This document shows positions 6,711 to 14,840 of a stretch of DNA of 64,000 bases, piece after piece. Source of the DNA: VRUE01 sp963716735 (GTDB taxonomy: Bacteria > Actinomycetota > Thermoleophilia > Solirubrobacterales > 70-9); contig OY970321.1 in NCBI GenBank assembly GCA_963716735.1, positions 434,001 through 498,000 of the forward strand, read 5' to 3'. Below the pieces are notes generated by a model that saw nothing but the letters and a program-made list of their open reading frames with translations, was not told the origin of the DNA and did no database searches. Position numbers and translations under genes: made by a program. Positions within the stretch are counted from its first letter, which is position 1, and the number at the start of each line of letters is the position of its first letter.

Positions 6711-8915
6711 ATGTTCGTGCGCAAGAAGCGAGGCTCGGCCGCGCGTCGCAAACCGAAAGCGAAGGCCAAAGCCAAATCGCGGTTCCCCCGGCCGCATCTG
6801 CCGGAGGGCCTGCAGCAGCGCCACCTCGATCTGATTGGACTCTTCCTGATCGCCGCCGGCGTCTATCTCAGCTTCGTCCTCTTCTTCGGTTGGGACGGCG
6901 GCAAGGTCGGCTACGGGCTCGAAACCGGGCTGGAATACCTCTTCGGCCAGGTCGGGGCGCGGATCGCGACCGTGCTGATGCTCGCAATTGGCACGATGCT
7001 GGTCACGGGTACGTCGGTCTCGACCGTCTTCCGCGGCGTCGGCCGCGGCGTCCGCCACACCTTCGTCGGGGGGCGCGACATCGCCCAGACCGCGATTCAG
7101 CACCGCGAGGAGCGCCGCGGCGAAAAGACCTCCGCATTCGAGACCCAGGCGGGGCCGACCGATGTGATGAGCACCTATCCCGAGGACGACGACTTCGAAC
7201 CGACCGTCGCGATCGCCGAGGACAGTGCCGAGGACGAGCCGGTCACCACCGAATTCGAGCCGGATGTCGAGCCGGCGGAGCCTGAGGTCAACACCGAGCC
7301 TGTCGACGCAGGTCTCAACCCGCACGCCTACGAGGTTGAGGTCCGCAGCGAGGAGGGACTTGGTGTCGGCACGGACGCCGAGTCGAAGCAGACTTCTCTC
7401 ACCCCGATGGGGCAGAAGCGTGGTGTCACCGAATCCGACCAGATCGACTATCGGCCGCCGCCGTCCAAGGTGCTCGAAAAGGGAAAAGGCGACAAGGGCC
7501 CCGACCCGCGCGACCACGAAGTGATCGGTCGCAAGCTCGTCGAGACGCTCGGCCACTTCGGCGTCGAGGCCAAGATCGTCGGCATCGTCAGCGGCCCCCA
7601 TGTGTCTCGCTTCGAGCTGCGCCTCGCGCCGGGCACCAAGGTGAAGAAAGTCACCGAGCTCTCCAACGACCTCGCCTACGCGCTCGCCTCGACCGACATC
7701 CGCATCCTGGCGCCGATTCCCGGCAAGCAGGCGGTGGGGGTGGAGGTGCCCAACGCCCGCCGTCGCCTCGTCCGCCTCGGCGACATCTACGCCGGCCGGC
7801 CCGAGAAGACCTCGCCGCTGGTCGCCTGGCTCGGCAAGGGAATCGACGGCAACCCGGTCTGGACCGACCTGGCCAAGATGCCGCACGTCCTCGTCGCCGG
7901 CACCACCGGCTCGGGCAAGTCCGGCTGCGTCAACGCGATCCTCTCTTCGATCCTGATGCAGGCCTCGCCCAACGAAGTGCGCCTGGTCCTGGTCGACCCC
8001 AAGCAGGTCGAGCTCAACCACTACGAGCACGTGCCGCACCTGTTGACCCCGGTCGTCACCTCACCCCGCCTTGCCGCAAACGTCCTCGCCAACCTGATCG
8101 GCGAGATGGAGAACCGCTACGGGATCATGGGCGAGGCGCGTTGTCGCAACCTGGCCGAGTTGAACCGTGCCCGCTCCAAGGCCGGCGAAGCGCCGCTGCC
8201 GCACATCCTCTGCGTGATCGACGAGCTCGCGGACCTGATGATGGTCTCCCCGGCTGAGGTCGAGGACTCGATCATCCGCCTGGCGCAGAAGTCCCGGGCG
8301 ACGGGGATCCACCTGGTGCTGGCCACGCAACGTCCCTCGACGGACATCATCACCGGCACGATCAAGGTCAACATCCCCGCCCGCATCGCCTTCGCCGTGT
8401 CCTCGCAGACGGACTCGCGGGTGATCCTCGACCAGGGTGGGGCAGAGGCTCTGCTGGGTCAGGGCGACATGCTCTTCCGGGGCGCCGGCACCTCGAAGAT
8501 GGCGCGCGTCCAGGGGGCGTTCGTGACCGAGGAGGAGATCGCCCGCATCACCAAGCACTGGGCCAAGCAGGGCGAACCGGAATTCGAGGCGAACCTGCTC
8601 GAGGCGCGTGAGGAGACCGGGGGCGATGGCGGCGACGATGAGTTCGATCCCGACGCCGACGATCTGCTCGACGAGGCAATCCGCACCGTGGTGCAGACCG
8701 AAACGGCTTCGGTCTCGATGATCCAGCGCCGCCTGCGGGTCGGCTACACCCGCGCCGGCCGCCTGATCGACATGCTCGAGCGCCGCGGCGTGATCTCGGG
8801 ATACGAGGGCTCCAAGCCGCGCCAGGTGCTGATCACCGAGGCCGATCTGTCCCGTGTCCTCAGCGGAGGACAGGAGCCGCAGCCGGTGGCCGTCGAGGCC
8901 GAAGACGCGGGTTAA
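6711..8915 (+). CDS. ftsK: FtsK/SpoIIIE DNA translocase
   Basis: A 734-residue septal DNA pump that clears chromosome ends during division. Only two membrane helices are evident (about residues 41-60 and 82-105), fewer than the four of classical FtsK. An acidic linker to about residue 250 follows, then the alpha/beta motor with Walker A GTTGSGKS at 397-404, DPKQVELNHY, and the CVIDELADLM Walker B segment. The C-terminal winged-helix gamma domain (SVSMIQRRLRVGYTRAGRLID) reads KOPS-like sites. It precedes rodZ-cinA-thpR-recA, a common actinobacterial order. Confidence 0.93.
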   Translation: MFVRKKRGSAARRKPKAKAKAKSRFPRPHLPEGLQQRHLDLIGLFLIAAGVYLSFVLFFGWDGGKVGYGLETGLEYLFGQVGARIATVLMLAIGTMLVTGTSVSTVFRGVGRGVRHTFVGGRDIAQTAIQHREERRGEKTSAFETQAGPTDVMSTYPEDDDFEPTVAIAEDSAEDEPVTTEFEPDVEPAEPEVNTEPVDAGLNPHAYEVEVRSEEGLGVGTDAESKQTSLTPMGQKRGVTESDQIDYRPPPSKVLEKGKGDKGPDPRDHEVIGRKLVETLGHFGVEAKIVGIVSGPHVSRFELRLAPGTKVKKVTELSNDLAYALASTDIRILAPIPGKQAVGVEVPNARRRLVRLGDIYAGRPEKTSPLVAWLGKGIDGNPVWTDLAKMPHVLVAGTTGSGKSGCVNAILSSILMQASPNEVRLVLVDPKQVELNHYEHVPHLLTPVVTSPRLAANVLANLIGEMENRYGIMGEARCRNLAELNRARSKAGEAPLPHILCVIDELADLMMVSPAEVEDSIIRLAQKSRATGIHLVLATQRPSTDIITGTIKVNIPARIAFAVSSQTDSRVILDQGGAEALLGQGDMLFRGAGTSKMARVQGAFVTEEEIARITKHWAKQGEPEFEANLLEAREETGGDGGDDEFDPDADDLLDEAIRTVVQTETASVSMIQRRLRVGYTRAGRLIDMLERRGVISGYEGSKPRQVLITEADLSRVLSGGQEPQPVAVEAEDAG

Positions 8916-8948
8916 CAGCGTTCTTTCGCGCCGAATTGGCGCAACGGA

Positions 8949-8954
8949 CACAAT
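8949..8954 (+). promoter_or_regulatory. Putative -10 of the rodZ-like gene
   Basis: CACAAT ends 6 nt before the GTG at 8961. It deviates from the usual TAnnnT only at its first base. It lies just past a GCGCC/GGCGC mini-hairpin after the ftsK stop. Confidence 0.35.
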
Positions 8955-8960
8955 GTCTGG

Positions 8961-9719
8961 GTGGATACCGGCATCGGACCCACCCTTCGCGAGGCACGAA
9001 ATCGCCGCAAAGTCGATCTCGTCCAGGTCGAAGCCGCGATCAAGATCCGCGTTCGCTACCTGCAGGCGATGGAGAACGAGGAGTGGGACGCGCTCCCCGG
9101 TGGCGCCTATACGCGTGGTTTCATCCGCACCTATGCGTCTTATCTGGGCTTGGACGGGGATCGCCTCGCCGACGACTACCGTCGCGCCATGGGGCCGCAG
9201 GGCGGAGAGCGGGTGCCAAAGCGAGTCGAGCCGGTGCCGACCGCAAGGCGGGGGCACCGGCCTTGGATCTCCGGCCGTGTCGTCATCGCCGCGGTCTGCC
9301 TCCTCCTGGTTGCCGCCGTGGTCGGTATCGCACTGGCCGGAGGGGGTGGCGATTCGTCCTCGCCCTCGCCGGCGGCGAGTCAGGGGAAGAAGGGGCCGGC
9401 CGAGCAGGCTCAGAAGGCCGGAGCAGCGAGCAAGCCCGGAGTCGCGGTGCGCCTGGCGGCGACGGCGGAAGTCTGGGTCTGCCTGCTCGACGCCAAGGAA
9501 GAGCCGCTGGTCGACGGCCAGATCCTCGATGAAGGCGCCGAAGCCGGACCGTTCCGCTCTGGCGGCTTCGAAATCGCTCTGGGCAACGGTTCGGTGACGA
9601 TGTTCGTCGACGGAAGGCAGGCCGATGTGCCCGCAAGCTCCAGCCCGGTGGGCTTTCGGGTCGATTCGGGCGGCAAGCTGGTCTCGCTGGAAGAAGGCGA
9701 AAGGCCAAGCTGCGAATGA
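8961..9719 (+). CDS. RodZ-like protein: HTH, membrane helix, DUF4115-type beta domain
   Basis: A 252-residue protein. Residues 1-75 are a RodZ-type Xre helix-turn-helix (LREARNRRKVDLVQVE...IRVRYLQAMENEEW, then GGAYTRGFIRTYASYLGL). A membrane helix lies at about 104-126. After a low-complexity linker, the C-terminal ~80 residues resemble the periplasmic DUF4115 fold. RodZ links the cell-shape cytoskeleton to the envelope, but no mreB is in this window, so a general envelope-regulatory role is equally possible. Start GTG 8961. Its stop overlaps the cinA start (ATGA). Confidence 0.8.
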   Translation: MDTGIGPTLREARNRRKVDLVQVEAAIKIRVRYLQAMENEEWDALPGGAYTRGFIRTYASYLGLDGDRLADDYRRAMGPQGGERVPKRVEPVPTARRGHRPWISGRVVIAAVCLLLVAAVVGIALAGGGGDSSSPSPAASQGKKGPAEQAQKAGAASKPGVAVRLAATAEVWVCLLDAKEEPLVDGQILDEGAEAGPFRSGGFEIALGNGSVTMFVDGRQADVPASSSPVGFRVDSGGKLVSLEEGERPSCE

Positions 9720-11002
9720 GTGGAAAGGCTGTTCGCGCTGGAATCGTTGTGACCGGCACCGAGGTCCTGACCGGGCGCATCGCCGATCGCAACGGGCCCT
9801 GGATCTCCGAGCAGCTGGCCGAGCTCGGGGTCGACGTCGCTCACATCACCGTGGTCGGCGACCGCCCGGAGGACCTCGAGGCCGCACTGCGCTTCATGGC
9901 CGGTGAGGGCATGGACCTGATCATCACCTCCGGCGGACTGGGGCCGACGGCCGATGACCTGACGGCGGAGATCGTCGCTCGCTTCGCCGGGGCGGAGCTG
10001 GTGCTGGACGAGGAGATGGAAGAGAAGATCGCGGCGATCCTGCGGCGCTTCGCACGGAGCTTTCGCTTTGACGAGGGGGCCGTGCGGGAGGCCAACCGCA
10101 AGCAGGCGATGGTCCCGGAGGGCTCGTTGCCGCTCGATCCGGTCGGGACCGCGCCGGGGCTGGTGGTGCCAGTGGGGGAGCGGGTGGTGATCGTCCTGCC
10201 CGGGCCACCACGTGAGCTGCAGCCGATGTGGCCGCGGGCGGTCGAGGCACCCCCGGTGCAGGCGATTCTCGCCCGCGCCACGCCGCTCCTCTCCTACACG
10301 CTGCGGATGTTCGGCACGCCCGAGTCCGAGATTGCCAAGAGCCTGCGTGAGATCGAGGACGAAGGGATTGAGCTGGACAGGGTCGAGATCACGACCTGCC
10401 TGCGGCGGGGTGAGATCGAGATCGACGCCCGCTACAGGGCCGAGGCGGCGCCGGTTGCCGAGGCGGTGCGTGCCGGGCTGGTCGACCGCCACGCTCGCCA
10501 CCTGTTCAGCCTCGACGGCGAGACCGTCGATTCCCAGCTGGCCCGCCTGCTGGGGGGGCACAGGCTGGCTCTCGCCGAGTCCTGCTCCGGTGGCCTGCTG
10601 GCGGCACGGATCACCGACCTGCCTGGCGCGTCCGCCTACTTCGCGGGCGGCGTCGTCGCCTACTCGAACGGGGCGAAGGCGGAGCTGCTCGGCGTCGATC
10701 CCGCGCTGATCGAGGACAGAGGCGCCGTCTCGCCCGAGGTCGCGGAGGCGATGTCGCGCGGGGTGCTGGAGCGCTTCGAGGCTGACGTCGCCATCTCGAT
10801 CACCGGCATCGCCGGCCCAGACGGCGGCACGGAGGAGAAGCCGGTCGGCTACGTCTGTTTCGACGCCCGCCTCGCCGACGGAGCCGGCATCGCCCGCGAC
10901 CCGGTGATTCCGGGAGGCCGCGCGGACATCCGCGAACGCTCCGCTCTGGTTGCGATGCACATGCTGCGCACCCTGCTCGGTGGCGGCGACGCACCTCTGT
11001 AA
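9716..11002 (+). CDS. cinA: CinA-like competence/damage-inducible protein with NMN amidohydrolase domain
   Basis: A 428-residue two-domain protein. The N-terminal MoCF-like domain (TGTEVLTGRIADRNGPWI, SGGLGPTADD) is followed from about residue 275 by the PncC nicotinamide-mononucleotide deamidase domain with LAESCSGGLLAARITDLPG and SITGIAGPDGG. It probably recycles pyridine nucleotide and hydrolyses ADP-ribose. It starts by overlapping the rodZ-like stop and lies upstream of thpR and recA, matching the classical cinA-recA linkage. Confidence 0.93.
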   Translation: MSGKAVRAGIVVTGTEVLTGRIADRNGPWISEQLAELGVDVAHITVVGDRPEDLEAALRFMAGEGMDLIITSGGLGPTADDLTAEIVARFAGAELVLDEEMEEKIAAILRRFARSFRFDEGAVREANRKQAMVPEGSLPLDPVGTAPGLVVPVGERVVIVLPGPPRELQPMWPRAVEAPPVQAILARATPLLSYTLRMFGTPESEIAKSLREIEDEGIELDRVEITTCLRRGEIEIDARYRAEAAPVAEAVRAGLVDRHARHLFSLDGETVDSQLARLLGGHRLALAESCSGGLLAARITDLPGASAYFAGGVVAYSNGAKAELLGVDPALIEDRGAVSPEVAEAMSRGVLERFEADVAISITGIAGPDGGTEEKPVGYVCFDARLADGAGIARDPVIPGGRADIRERSALVAMHMLRTLLGGGDAPL

Positions 11003-11024
11003 GGAATGCGTCACGGACTTTTTT
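10988..11024 (+). terminator. Intrinsic terminator overlapping the cinA stop
   Basis: GACGCA (10988-10993) pairs with TGCGTC (11007-11012), extendable with one mismatch. GGAC and a run of six T (11019-11024) follow. This is the only textbook U-tract terminator I found in the window. It separates cinA from thpR-recA. Confidence 0.65.
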
Positions 11025-11057
11025 CGATTGCCGCGTATCTCGCGCGTCGCGACCCCC

Positions 11058-11063
11058 TAGGGT
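11058..11063 (+). promoter_or_regulatory. Putative -10 of thpR (leaderless)
   Basis: TAGGGT ends 7 nt before the ATG at 11071, right after the cinA terminator. It is the only candidate promoter for the thpR-recA pair. Confidence 0.5.
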
Positions 11064-11070
11064 CGGCCGC

Positions 11071-11673
11071 ATGGCGAAGGAGAGACTGAAGAGCCCGCGG
11101 GCGAGATTGTTCATCGCCCTCGACCTGCCCGATCGGGTGCGGGCAGGGCTCGCTGAGTGGGGGCGCGAGGCGCTCGCGGACCCGGCACTGCGTCCAGTCC
11201 GGCCCGAGTCGCTCCACGTCACGCTTGCCTTTCTCGGCTACCTGCCGGAGAAGGAGATTCCCCGCCTGGCGGAGATCGTCGAGGCGAGCCAGGTGCCGGC
11301 GCCCTCGATCGTGCTCGGGGAGCCGGTGCCCAGGCCGGAGCGCGGCCGTCCGCGTCTCTTTGCGCTTCCGGCCGAATCGCCTGGCGCGGTTGCGTTGCAG
11401 GCAAGATTGGAGGAGCGGCTGGTTGCCGCACGTCTTTTCGAGCCGGAGAAGCGGCCGTTCTGGCCGCACGTGACCGTGGCCAGGGTGCGGCGCGAGGAGC
11501 GCGGCGCGAAGCGCCCGGCGCTGGTTTCCAAGCCTCCGAAGGCACTGTCGAAAGATCTTTCCCAGGAGCTCCATGGCGTCCGATTGACGCTCTACCTTTC
11601 GCAAATCCAGCCGCAGGGTGCGCAGTACACCCCGCTGGCGCAAGTCGAGTTGCCCGCAGACGGGCGGCAGTGA
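11071..11673 (+). CDS. thpR: RNA 2',3'-cyclic phosphodiesterase (2H family)
   Basis: A 200-residue 2H-phosphoesterase of the LigT/ThpR type, which opens 2',3'-cyclic phosphates in RNA. Both catalytic signatures are present: HVTL at residues 49-52 and HVTV at 133-136. The N-terminal RLFIALDLP strand is typical. It lies between cinA and recA; recA follows after 10 nt, so the two are probably cotranscribed from the TAGGGT promoter. Confidence 0.9.
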   Translation: MAKERLKSPRARLFIALDLPDRVRAGLAEWGREALADPALRPVRPESLHVTLAFLGYLPEKEIPRLAEIVEASQVPAPSIVLGEPVPRPERGRPRLFALPAESPGAVALQARLEERLVAARLFEPEKRPFWPHVTVARVRREERGAKRPALVSKPPKALSKDLSQELHGVRLTLYLSQIQPQGAQYTPLAQVELPADGRQ

Positions 11674-11683
11674 GGTGAAAGAG

Positions 11684-12799
11684 ATGGCAGACAAGAAAGC
11701 GGCTCTGAAGGACGCCTCGGCGAAAGAGGCCAAAGCCAAGGACGCGGCGCTGGAAGCGGCCGTAACCCAGATCGAGCGGGACTTCGGCCAGGGTGCGTTG
11801 ATGCGCCTCGGTGCGGACGCGACGATCAAGATCCCGGCGATCCCGACCGGAGCACTGTCGCTCGACCTTGCCCTGGGCATCGGCGGCGTCCCCCGGGGGC
11901 GGATCGTTGAGATCTTCGGCCCCGAGTCCTCGGGGAAGACGACGCTGATCTACCACATCATCGCCGAAGCCCAGAGCCGCGGCGGGATCTGCGCCTTCAT
12001 CGACACCGAGCACGCGATCGACCCCAGTTACGCGCGCAAGATCGGCGTCGACACCGACGAGCTTCTGGTCTCTCAGCCCGACTACGGCGAGCAGGCGCTG
12101 CAGATCGCCGACCGCCTGATCGCCTCCGCCGCGATCGACGTGGTCGCGATCGACTCGGTCGCGGCGCTGACGCCGAAAGCCGAGCTCGACGGCCAGATCG
12201 GCGACACGACCGTCGGCCTCCAGGCCCGCCTGATGTCCCAGGCGATGCGCAAACTGGCCGGCAACCTCAACCGAACCAACACCGTCTGTCTCTTCACCAA
12301 CCAGATCCGCGAAAAGGTCGGTGTCCAGTTCGGCTCCCCCGAGACCCAACCGGGCGGTAGGGCGCTCAAGTTCTACTCCTCGCAACGCCTCGACATCCGC
12401 CGCATCGAGACCCTCAAGGAAGGGACCGAGGCGGTTGGCAATCGGGTGCGGGTCAAAGTCGTCAAGAACAAGGTTGCCTCGCCCTTCCGCCAGGCCGAGT
12501 TCGACATCGAGTACGGGGTCGGCATCTCGCGCGAGGGGGGCCTGCTCGACTTCGGCATCGAGCACGACCTGGTGCAGAAATCCGGCTCGTTCTTCTCCTA
12601 CGGCAAAACGCGCCTCGGCCAGGGACGCAACAACGCTAAACAGTTCCTCGCCGAGAACCCTGAGATCGCAAGCGAGATCGAGACCAAGATTCGCACCGCC
12701 CTCGGCATCGGCACCGAGAACGTCGTGCCTGAGGCCGAGAGGACGGCGCCTGTGGCTGAGTCCGCGGTCGAGCCGGTTGCCGAGGTTCAAGCCGCGTAA
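11684..12799 (+). CDS. recA: Recombinase RecA
   Basis: A 371-residue homologous-recombination and SOS protein. Walker A GPESSGKT is at residues 79-86, the FIDTEHAIDP segment carries the catalytic Glu, and the L1/L2 loop regions and the NQIREKVGVQFG block are intact. I chose ATG 11684 because GAGGTG at 11672-11677 sits 6 nt upstream and the MADKK N-terminus is family-typical. The C-terminus is acidic and Ala-rich. No recX follows; RNase Y does. I see no clear LexA box in the upstream gap, which is mostly thpR coding sequence. Confidence 0.98.
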   Translation: MADKKAALKDASAKEAKAKDAALEAAVTQIERDFGQGALMRLGADATIKIPAIPTGALSLDLALGIGGVPRGRIVEIFGPESSGKTTLIYHIIAEAQSRGGICAFIDTEHAIDPSYARKIGVDTDELLVSQPDYGEQALQIADRLIASAAIDVVAIDSVAALTPKAELDGQIGDTTVGLQARLMSQAMRKLAGNLNRTNTVCLFTNQIREKVGVQFGSPETQPGGRALKFYSSQRLDIRRIETLKEGTEAVGNRVRVKVVKNKVASPFRQAEFDIEYGVGISREGGLLDFGIEHDLVQKSGSFFSYGKTRLGQGRNNAKQFLAENPEIASEIETKIRTALGIGTENVVPEAERTAPVAESAVEPVAEVQAA

Positions 12800-12828
12800 A
12801 GCCGATTAGACAAGCGCGTCTATGGGAG

Positions 12829-12834
12829 TAGTCT
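12829..12834 (+). promoter_or_regulatory. Putative -10 of the RNase Y gene (leaderless)
   Basis: TAGTCT ends 9 nt before the ATG at 12844. It lies in the 44-nt gap after recA. Confidence 0.5.
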
Positions 12835-12843
12835 CTCCTCTAG

Positions 12844-14175
12844 ATGAAAATCAGCATGCCGCCGTGGAATTGGTCACGCGGCAACGGTTCAGAGCCAGAC
12901 TTGGTTCTGGATCGGCTGGAGGCGCTGGACGCACAGCTCGGTGAGCTGGAGCGCCGCCGGGGTTCGCTTGAAGCACTCGAGCGCGATCTCGACCGCCGTG
13001 CCGCGTCCCTCATGGAGGGCGAGTCCCGCCGGCGCGCGGAGCTGGAGCGAGTGGCCGGGCTGAGCGCCTCCCAGGCACGCCAGACGTTGCTTGACGAGGT
13101 CGAATCCGACGCCCGTCGCCAGGCCGGACTGGCCTTGCGCAGGATCGAGGAGGAGACTCGGCGTGAAGCCGACCACCGTGCCCGCCGCATCCTTGCGACG
13201 GCGACGCAGCGTCTCGCCGGCCCGCATGCGGTGAGGACGACCACGCAGCTCGTGCAGCTGCCGAACGACGCGATGAAGGGCAGGGTCATCGGTCGCGAGG
13301 GGCGCAATATCCATGCGCTCGAGCAGCTGACCGGGGTCGACATCATCGTCGACGACACGCCCTCGGCGGTGCGCCTCTCGAGCTTTGACGGGATGCGCCG
13401 TGAGGTAGCCCGCCTCACCCTTGAACGCCTGGTCGCCGACGGCCGCATCCACCCGGCTCGTTGCGAGGAGGCGTTCGCGCAGGCGTCGAAGGAAGTCGAG
13501 GAGCGGATCGTCGAAGAGGGCGAGCGAGCCACGCTCGACGCAAACGTGAATGGCATCCATCCCCATCTGATCGATCTGATGGGCAAGCTGCAGTTCCGCA
13601 CCAGCTACGGCCAGAACGTGCTCGCCCATCTGGTCGAGTCCGCCTATTTGGCGGCGTTGATCGCGATCGAGCTCGGCGCCGCGGCTGACGTCGCCCGGCG
13701 GGCCGCGCTGCTGCACGATATCGGCAAGGCTGCCGATCAGGAGGTTGAAGGAACGCACGCGCAGATCGGCGCTCGGCTTGCCCGTCGCTATGGCGAGAGC
13801 GAGGAGGTCGCCCACGCGATCGAGGCTCATCACGACGAGGTCGCGCCGCGAACGGTCGAGGCGGTGGTGGTGCAGGCGGCGGATGCCCTCTCAGGCGCCC
13901 GCCCCGGCGCCCGCGGCAACACGCTGGAGGAGTACGTAACCCGCCTGCACGACCTCGAGGAGCTTGCGGCGCGCCACGACGGGGTTGAGAAGGTCTACGC
14001 GATGCAGGCGGGCCGTGAGATGCGGGTCATGGTCGACCCCGGCGAGGTCGACGATGAGCGGGCGGCGCTGATCTCGCATGAGATTGCCACGGCGGTTGAG
14101 CGCGAGGTGTCCTATCCGGGTCGGATCAAGATCACCGTCATCCGCGAGAGCCGCGCCACCAACTACGCAAAGTGA
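12844..14175 (+). CDS. rny: Ribonuclease Y lacking the N-terminal membrane anchor
   Basis: A 443-residue endoribonuclease of mRNA decay. Order: charged coiled coil (about residues 20-125), a KH RNA-binding domain (VQLPNDAMKGRVIGREGRNI from about 137), then an HD domain with LLHDIGKA near residue 290 and EAHHDEVAPRT. The C-terminus IKITVIRESRATNYAK closes as usual. Typical RNase Y is about 520 residues and starts with a membrane helix; here there is none. An in-frame TAG (12841-12843) sits directly before the ATG, so no longer N-terminus can be read. Confidence 0.92.
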   Translation: MKISMPPWNWSRGNGSEPDLVLDRLEALDAQLGELERRRGSLEALERDLDRRAASLMEGESRRRAELERVAGLSASQARQTLLDEVESDARRQAGLALRRIEEETRREADHRARRILATATQRLAGPHAVRTTTQLVQLPNDAMKGRVIGREGRNIHALEQLTGVDIIVDDTPSAVRLSSFDGMRREVARLTLERLVADGRIHPARCEEAFAQASKEVEERIVEEGERATLDANVNGIHPHLIDLMGKLQFRTSYGQNVLAHLVESAYLAALIAIELGAAADVARRAALLHDIGKAADQEVEGTHAQIGARLARRYGESEEVAHAIEAHHDEVAPRTVEAVVVQAADALSGARPGARGNTLEEYVTRLHDLEELAARHDGVEKVYAMQAGREMRVMVDPGEVDDERAALISHEIATAVEREVSYPGRIKITVIRESRATNYAK

Positions 14176-14213
14176 GGCCGATCCGGCGGGGCCGCTCCGC
14201 CGTCGTCTGTGGA

Positions 14214-14219
14214 TAGGAT
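14214..14219 (+). promoter_or_regulatory. Putative -10 of the cupredoxin gene (leaderless)
   Basis: TAGGAT ends 9 nt before the ATG at 14229. Confidence 0.5.
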
Positions 14220-14228
14220 TCCCGCCGC

Positions 14229-14822
14229 ATGGACAACGCAACCGTCTTCTACGTGGTCGGGGTCGCCCTCGCCGTCTCGGCCGTGGTGGTCAGCTTCATC
14301 GGCCTGCGCGTCGAGAAGTTCCCCGGTCGGTTCACTCCAGTCGTCGTCCTCTGGTTCGTGGCGTTGATCGCTGTCACTGCCACTTTCTCCGTCCTCAACG
14401 GCAAGGACGAGCAGGAGGCGCGGGCGAGTGAGGTTGCGGCCGCCGGCGAGGAGTTCGAAGAAGAGGAGGAGTCCCCCATCGATGCCGGTGAGGGCGAAGG
14501 CGGCGCAAAAGCAAAGCCCGAAGCGGCGGCTAAGGGCCCAGGTGGGACCCTGAAGCTGGCGGCGGATTCCACTCAGATCGCCTTCGACACGACGACCCTG
14601 ACCAGTAAGCCCGGCAAGGTCACGATCGACTTCGACAACCCGTCGGCGCTCGAACACGACGTGGCGATCGAGCAGGACGGCAAGGAGATCGCGATTTCCG
14701 AGACGATCACCGAAGCGGAAACCTCGGTGACCGCCGATCTCACGCCCGGCACCTACACCTTCCTCTGCACCGTGCCGGGGCATGCCGAAGCTGGCATGCA
14801 GGGCACCCTCACGATCAAGTAA
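14229..14822 (+). CDS. Membrane-anchored cupredoxin (type 1 copper protein)
   Basis: A 197-residue protein with two N-terminal membrane helices (about residues 5-26 and 36-56), an acidic Glu/Ala linker, and a C-terminal plastocyanin-like domain from about residue 105. The four type-1 copper ligands are visible: His143 in LEHDV, Cys180 in FLCTVPGH, His185, and Met190 in AGMQG. It should face outside the membrane and carry electrons; partner unknown. The spacing of the last three ligands (C-x4-H-x4-M) is classical. Confidence 0.85.
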   Translation: MDNATVFYVVGVALAVSAVVVSFIGLRVEKFPGRFTPVVVLWFVALIAVTATFSVLNGKDEQEARASEVAAAGEEFEEEEESPIDAGEGEGGAKAKPEAAAKGPGGTLKLAADSTQIAFDTTTLTSKPGKVTIDFDNPSALEHDVAIEQDGKEIAISETITEAETSVTADLTPGTYTFLCTVPGHAEAGMQGTLTIK

Positions 14823-14828
14823 CGGCGC

Positions 14829-14834
14829 TAGTCT
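14829..14834 (+). promoter_or_regulatory. Putative -10 of miaB (leaderless)
   Basis: TAGTCT ends 6 nt before the ATG at 14841, in the 18-nt gap after the cupredoxin gene. Confidence 0.5.
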
Positions 14835-14840
14835 GCCCTG

